Assembly (NCBI RefSeq): GCF_034258515.1
Contig: NZ_CP139438.1
Coordinates: 1,178,001-1,242,000, forward strand
DNA length: 64,000 bases
Reading direction: 5' to 3'
Source: Pseudarthrobacter oxydans
Lineage (GTDB): Bacteria > Actinomycetota > Actinomycetes > Actinomycetales > Micrococcaceae
Under the pieces are notes generated by a model that saw only the letters and a program-made list of their open reading frames with translations, was not told the DNA's origin and did no database searches. Both the position numbers and the translations under genes were made by a program. Of this stretch, positions 61,325 through 64,000 are shown piece after piece (the first letter of the stretch is position 1; each line of letters starts with the position of its first letter).

Positions 61325-62059
61325 CTAGTGCAGCCCCATCGCGTTCCGGACCTCGTCCAGGATGTGGTGCATTGCTGATTCCGCCACCGCCGTGTCCCCG
61401 GCCGCCACGGCTGCAGCCACGTCCTCATGCGCCTGCAGCGCCTCGTTCCGGGGCTTGAACGGCATCAGCCCCTGCTGCGTCCGGCTGGTGAGCACTTCCG
61501 CCACCATGCCCTCGAGTGCCTGGAACATCTCGTTTCCGCAGCTTCGCAGCAGCAGCTGGTGGAACTCGATATCGGCCGCCAGGAACCCCTGGAGGTCGCC
61601 GGCCTCACCCAGCCGCCGCAGCTCCGCCGCAAGGGCAACAAGCTGTGCGCGTTCCGCGGCGCTGGCACGGCGGGCGGCGCCTGCGGCGGCAATGGGCTCG
61701 ACGGCGATGCGCAGCTCCGTGAGGCTGCTGTACTGGACGTCGCGCCGGTCCGAGGCAAGCCGCCAGCGCACCAGCTTGGGGTCGAAGACGTTCCAGCACC
61801 GGCGCTCCTGCACCACGATGCCAACCCGCCGCCGCGAATAGACCAGGTTCATCGACTCCAACACCTTCATGGTGTCCCGCGCAACGGTGCGGGAAATTCC
61901 GTACTCCTGCTGCAGGCCTTCCAGGGTGAGCCTGCTGCCCGGGGCCAGCTTTGCGGAGGCGATGGCGACGCCGACCGCCTCCAAAACGCGCTCGTGCATT
62001 GCGGGGGAGGCCCCGCCGTCGTGCGCATCATCCGCGCCCGCACCTGTCGCCGTCGACAT
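61325..62059 (-). CDS. gntR: GntR-family transcriptional regulator (FadR/FCD) of the gluconate locus
   Basis: 244 residues. Winged helix with LEGLQQEYGISRTVARDTMK and the wing YSRRRVGIVVQ, then an FCD domain (LRIAVEPIAAAGAARRAS, DIEFHQLLLRSCGNEMF, AHEDVAAAVAAGDTAVAE). ATG 62059 chosen over a longer frame that would cross the operators. Divergent from gluconate kinase and GntP permease, with two dyads between, so it is the probable gluconate repressor. Confidence 0.87.
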   Translation of the reverse strand: MSTATGAGADDAHDGGASPAMHERVLEAVGVAIASAKLAPGSRLTLEGLQQEYGISRTVARDTMKVLESMNLVYSRRRVGIVVQERRCWNVFDPKLVRWRLASDRRDVQYSSLTELRIAVEPIAAAGAARRASAAERAQLVALAAELRRLGEAGDLQGFLAADIEFHQLLLRSCGNEMFQALEGMVAEVLTSRTQQGLMPFKPRNEALQAHEDVAAAVAAGDTAVAESAMHHILDEVRNAMGLH

Positions 62060-62116
62060 ATTTTCCGCCTCTCTCCGCGCCGGAGCGCACCTCCAGAATA
62101 GCGAACAAAAACAGTA

Positions 62117-62171
62117 AGGTATGACCTGTGACACGCAAAGATAGTATTTATTAGACTCAAAGGTGATACCT
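62117..62171. promoter_or_regulatory. Two GntR-type operators AGGTNNNACCT
   Basis: AGGTATGACCT (62117-62127) and AGGTGATACCT (62161-62171) are each dyads of the FadR-family pattern GT-N3-AC, and are related to each other as an inverted pair including the flanking TAA/TTA. They lie between the divergent regulator and kinase genes. Confidence 0.7.
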
Positions 62172-62249
62172 TATGGCGTAGCCCACGTAACGACGGGCAC
62201 GCAGCGAGCTTCTTCGAAAGCCAAAGACGTCTTCTCCGGAGGTATGAAC

Positions 62250-62795
62250 ATGCAGAATCCCCCCACGCATCTTGTGGTGATGGGCGTCGCCGGGTCCGGC
62301 AAAACCACCCTGGCGGCGGCCCTGTCCGGACAGCTGGGGTGGGCCTGCGCCGAAGCGGACGAGTTCCACCCGGACGCGAACATCGCCAAGATGACCCAGG
62401 GCATCCCGCTGCAGGACGAGGACCGCTGGCCGTGGCTCCGGGAAATCCAGGCCTGGATGAGCGCCCAGGCCCAGGCCGGCTGCAGCACGGTCATCACCTG
62501 CTCCGCCCTGAAGAAAAGCTACCGCCAGCTCCTGTCCGAAGCGGAGGGACGCGTCATCTTCCTCCACCTCGACGGCGGCGCGGACCTGATCAGCCGGCGC
62601 ATGCAGGGCCGGGAGGGCCACTTCATGCCGCCCGCCCTGCTGCCGAGCCAGCTGGCCACCCTCGAGGCGCTCAGCCAGGAAGAGCTCGACGCCGGCAGCC
62701 TCCGCCTGGACATCGCGCAGTCACCCGGGCAGCTGGTCGCCGCCGTCGTGCAGGCCCTTCACCTTTCCTCCGGCCAGACGCCCAGCGCGTCCTGA
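62250..62795 (+). CDS. gntK: Gluconokinase
   Basis: 181 residues, the usual size. P-loop MGVAGSGKTTLAAALSG near residue 14, then the kinase-typical ADEFHPDANIAKMTQGIPLQDEDRWPWL (read in parts) and CSALKKSYRQLL. Phosphorylates gluconate to 6-phosphogluconate for the pentose phosphate route. Start ATG 62250 with GGAGG at 7-nt spacing; ATG 62244 lies too close to it. The first operator lies 123 bp upstream, so the gene is under the divergent FCD regulator. Confidence 0.92.
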   Translation: MQNPPTHLVVMGVAGSGKTTLAAALSGQLGWACAEADEFHPDANIAKMTQGIPLQDEDRWPWLREIQAWMSAQAQAGCSTVITCSALKKSYRQLLSEAEGRVIFLHLDGGADLISRRMQGREGHFMPPALLPSQLATLEALSQEELDAGSLRLDIAQSPGQLVAAVVQALHLSSGQTPSAS

Positions 62796-62836
62796 CCACC
62801 CCTGACCCCCAACAAATCCTGCTTCAAAGGAGAACC

Positions 62837-64000
62837 ATGACCATCGAAGGATGGACCCAAACACTGGGCGCAGGGCCGCTGCTGCTCATCGCCGCCGCAG
62901 CGATCCTCGTCCTGCTGTTCCTGATCATCAGGCTGCGCATGCACGCCCTGGTCGCGCTGATCCTGATCAGCCTCGCCACTGCCTTCGCCACCGGCATCCC
63001 CGCCAGCCAGGTGGTCCCGGTGCTGATCAACGGCTTCGGCACCACGCTCGGCACGGTGGCACTCCTGGTGGGCCTGGGCGCGATGCTCGGCCGCATCGTC
63101 GAAACCAGCGGCGGCGCCAAGGTGCTGGCCGACTACCTCATCGGCGTCTTCGGCGAAAAGCGCGCCCCGTTCGCCCTGGGCCTGGCCTCGCTGATCTTCG
63201 GCTTCCCCATCTTCTTCGACGCCGGCCTGGTTGTCATGCTGCCCGTGGTCTTCGCGGTGGCCCACCGCCTGGGCGGGGGAGTGCTCCGCTACGGCCTGCC
63301 CGCCGCCGGCGCATTTTCCGTGATGCACATCTTCCTGCCGCCGCACCCGGGCCCGGTGTCCGCAGCGGCCTTCTTCGACGCCAACATCGGCCTGGTGACC
63401 ATCGCCGGCCTCATCGTCGCCATCCCCACCTGGTACGTCACCGCCTACCTGTACGGCCTCTACACCGGCAAGAAGCTGGTCCTGCCCGTGCCGGAAATCC
63501 TGGGCCACGCCACCGCCGAAGCCGAGTCGCACCCGCCGCGCTTCCGCACCATCGTGGGCCTGCTGCTCCTGCCGCTGCTCCTGATCTTCATGAACACCGG
63601 GCTGAACACCCTGGCTACCTCCGGTGTACTCGCCGAAGGCGTCAAGAAGGAGCAGTGGTACCAGGTCCTGCGCACCCTCGGCGAAACTCCGGTGGCACTG
63701 CTGATCGCCGTGCTGGTGGCCTTGTTCGTGCTCGGCGCCAGGCGGGGCAAGGACGCGGGCGCGCTCGAGAAGCTGCTCGAATCATCCCTGGGCCCGGTCT
63801 GCTCCGTCATCCTGATCACCGGCGCCGGCGGCATGTTCGGCGGCGTCCTGCGCACCTCCGGCATTGGCCAGGCCCTGGCCGACGTTCTGGGCGACCTGGG
63901 CATCCCGCTCATCCTCGCAGGCTTCCTGATCTCCGCCATCCTGCGCATCGCCCAGGGTTCGGCCACCGTGGCGCTGACCACCACCGCCGGCCTGATCGCC
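62837..64000 (+). CDS. gntP: Gluconate:H+ symporter, GntP family (3' end outside window)
   Basis: 388 codons are present and the frame stays open to the window edge, so the C-terminal ~60-80 residues are missing (family members are about 440-460). Hydrophobic throughout, with conserved segments LLVGLGAMLGRIVETSGGA, ASLIFGFPIFFDAGLVVMLP and MHIFLPPHPGPVSAAAFFDA typical of GntP/GntT permeases. ATG with AAAGGAG 7 nt upstream. Second gene of the gluconate operon after gntK, 41 bp away. Confidence 0.9.
   Translation, partial: MTIEGWTQTLGAGPLLLIAAAAILVLLFLIIRLRMHALVALILISLATAFATGIPASQVVPVLINGFGTTLGTVALLVGLGAMLGRIVETSGGAKVLADYLIGVFGEKRAPFALGLASLIFGFPIFFDAGLVVMLPVVFAVAHRLGGGVLRYGLPAAGAFSVMHIFLPPHPGPVSAAAFFDANIGLVTIAGLIVAIPTWYVTAYLYGLYTGKKLVLPVPEILGHATAEAESHPPRFRTIVGLLLLPLLLIFMNTGLNTLATSGVLAEGVKKEQWYQVLRTLGETPVALLIAVLVALFVLGARRGKDAGALEKLLESSLGPVCSVILITGAGGMFGGVLRTSGIGQALADVLGDLGIPLILAGFLISAILRIAQGSATVALTTTAGLIA

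Overview
The window looks like chromosome of a high-GC actinobacterium of the Arthrobacter/Pseudarthrobacter group (Micrococcaceae). This rests on strong GC bias, frequent GTG/TTG starts, many long mirror reading frames typical of ~65% GC DNA, and gene families common in soil Arthrobacter. It is almost wholly a catabolic and secretory region. No rRNA, tRNA, CRISPR, transposase or phage gene was seen, and no stretch of 300 bases or more lacks a gene.

Layout. 1-2.8 kb: glutaryl-CoA dehydrogenase (cut by the window edge), L-2-hydroxyglutarate oxidase and a GntR/FCD regulator (glutarate metabolism). 2.9-6.1 kb: maleate isomerase plus a MatC-type dicarboxylate carrier under a divergent IclR regulator. 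6.2-9.5 kb: a fused four-carbon acid-sugar kinase/PdxA-type dehydrogenase and a DeoR regulator. 9.6-13.6 kb: ribokinase and a GNAT protein divergent from an MFS transporter and a nucleoside hydrolase (nucleoside salvage). 13.6-21.3 kb: a LacI regulator with three evenly spaced palindromic operators, then an operon for a ribose-type ABC transporter, an IolE-like isomerase/dehydratase and a Gfo/Idh/MocA dehydrogenase resembling levoglucosan dehydrogenase. 21.4-29.9 kb: xylulokinase and SorC regulator divergent from a polyol ABC importer (no ATPase), a zinc polyol dehydrogenase and a mannitol dehydrogenase.

30-34.7 kb holds a small secreted protein, an SRPBCC protein, a GntR/UTRA regulator, a membrane-anchored PAS-GGDEF-EAL protein whose N-terminus resembles the plant ethylene-receptor sensor domain, and a probably frameshifted secreted protein. 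34.8-41.5 kb is a five-gene operon (ethanolamine-type permease, glutamine-synthetase-like ligase, class I amidotransferase-like hydrolase, aldehyde dehydrogenase, SDR) with a divergent FCD regulator. I read it as gamma-glutamylation-dependent ethanolamine catabolism. 41.7-51.6 kb is rich in exported proteins: a phosphoesterase lipoprotein, two subtilases (one with five near-identical 150-bp repeats), a WXG100-calpain fusion, further lipoproteins, and small proteins.

51.6-64 kb carries an MgtA-type Mg2+ ATPase, an alpha/beta hydrolase, a flavin monooxygenase-like protein, a cold-shock protein with a structured leader and strong terminator, a pRiA4b ORF-3-like protein, a secreted lipase, an isolated cytochrome oxidase subunit I, and a gluconate locus (FCD regulator, gluconate kinase, GntP permease cut by the window end). 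Most regulators sit divergent from the genes they probably control, and several intergenic regions show clear dyad operators. Two copies of one intergenic hairpin element lie between convergent genes.
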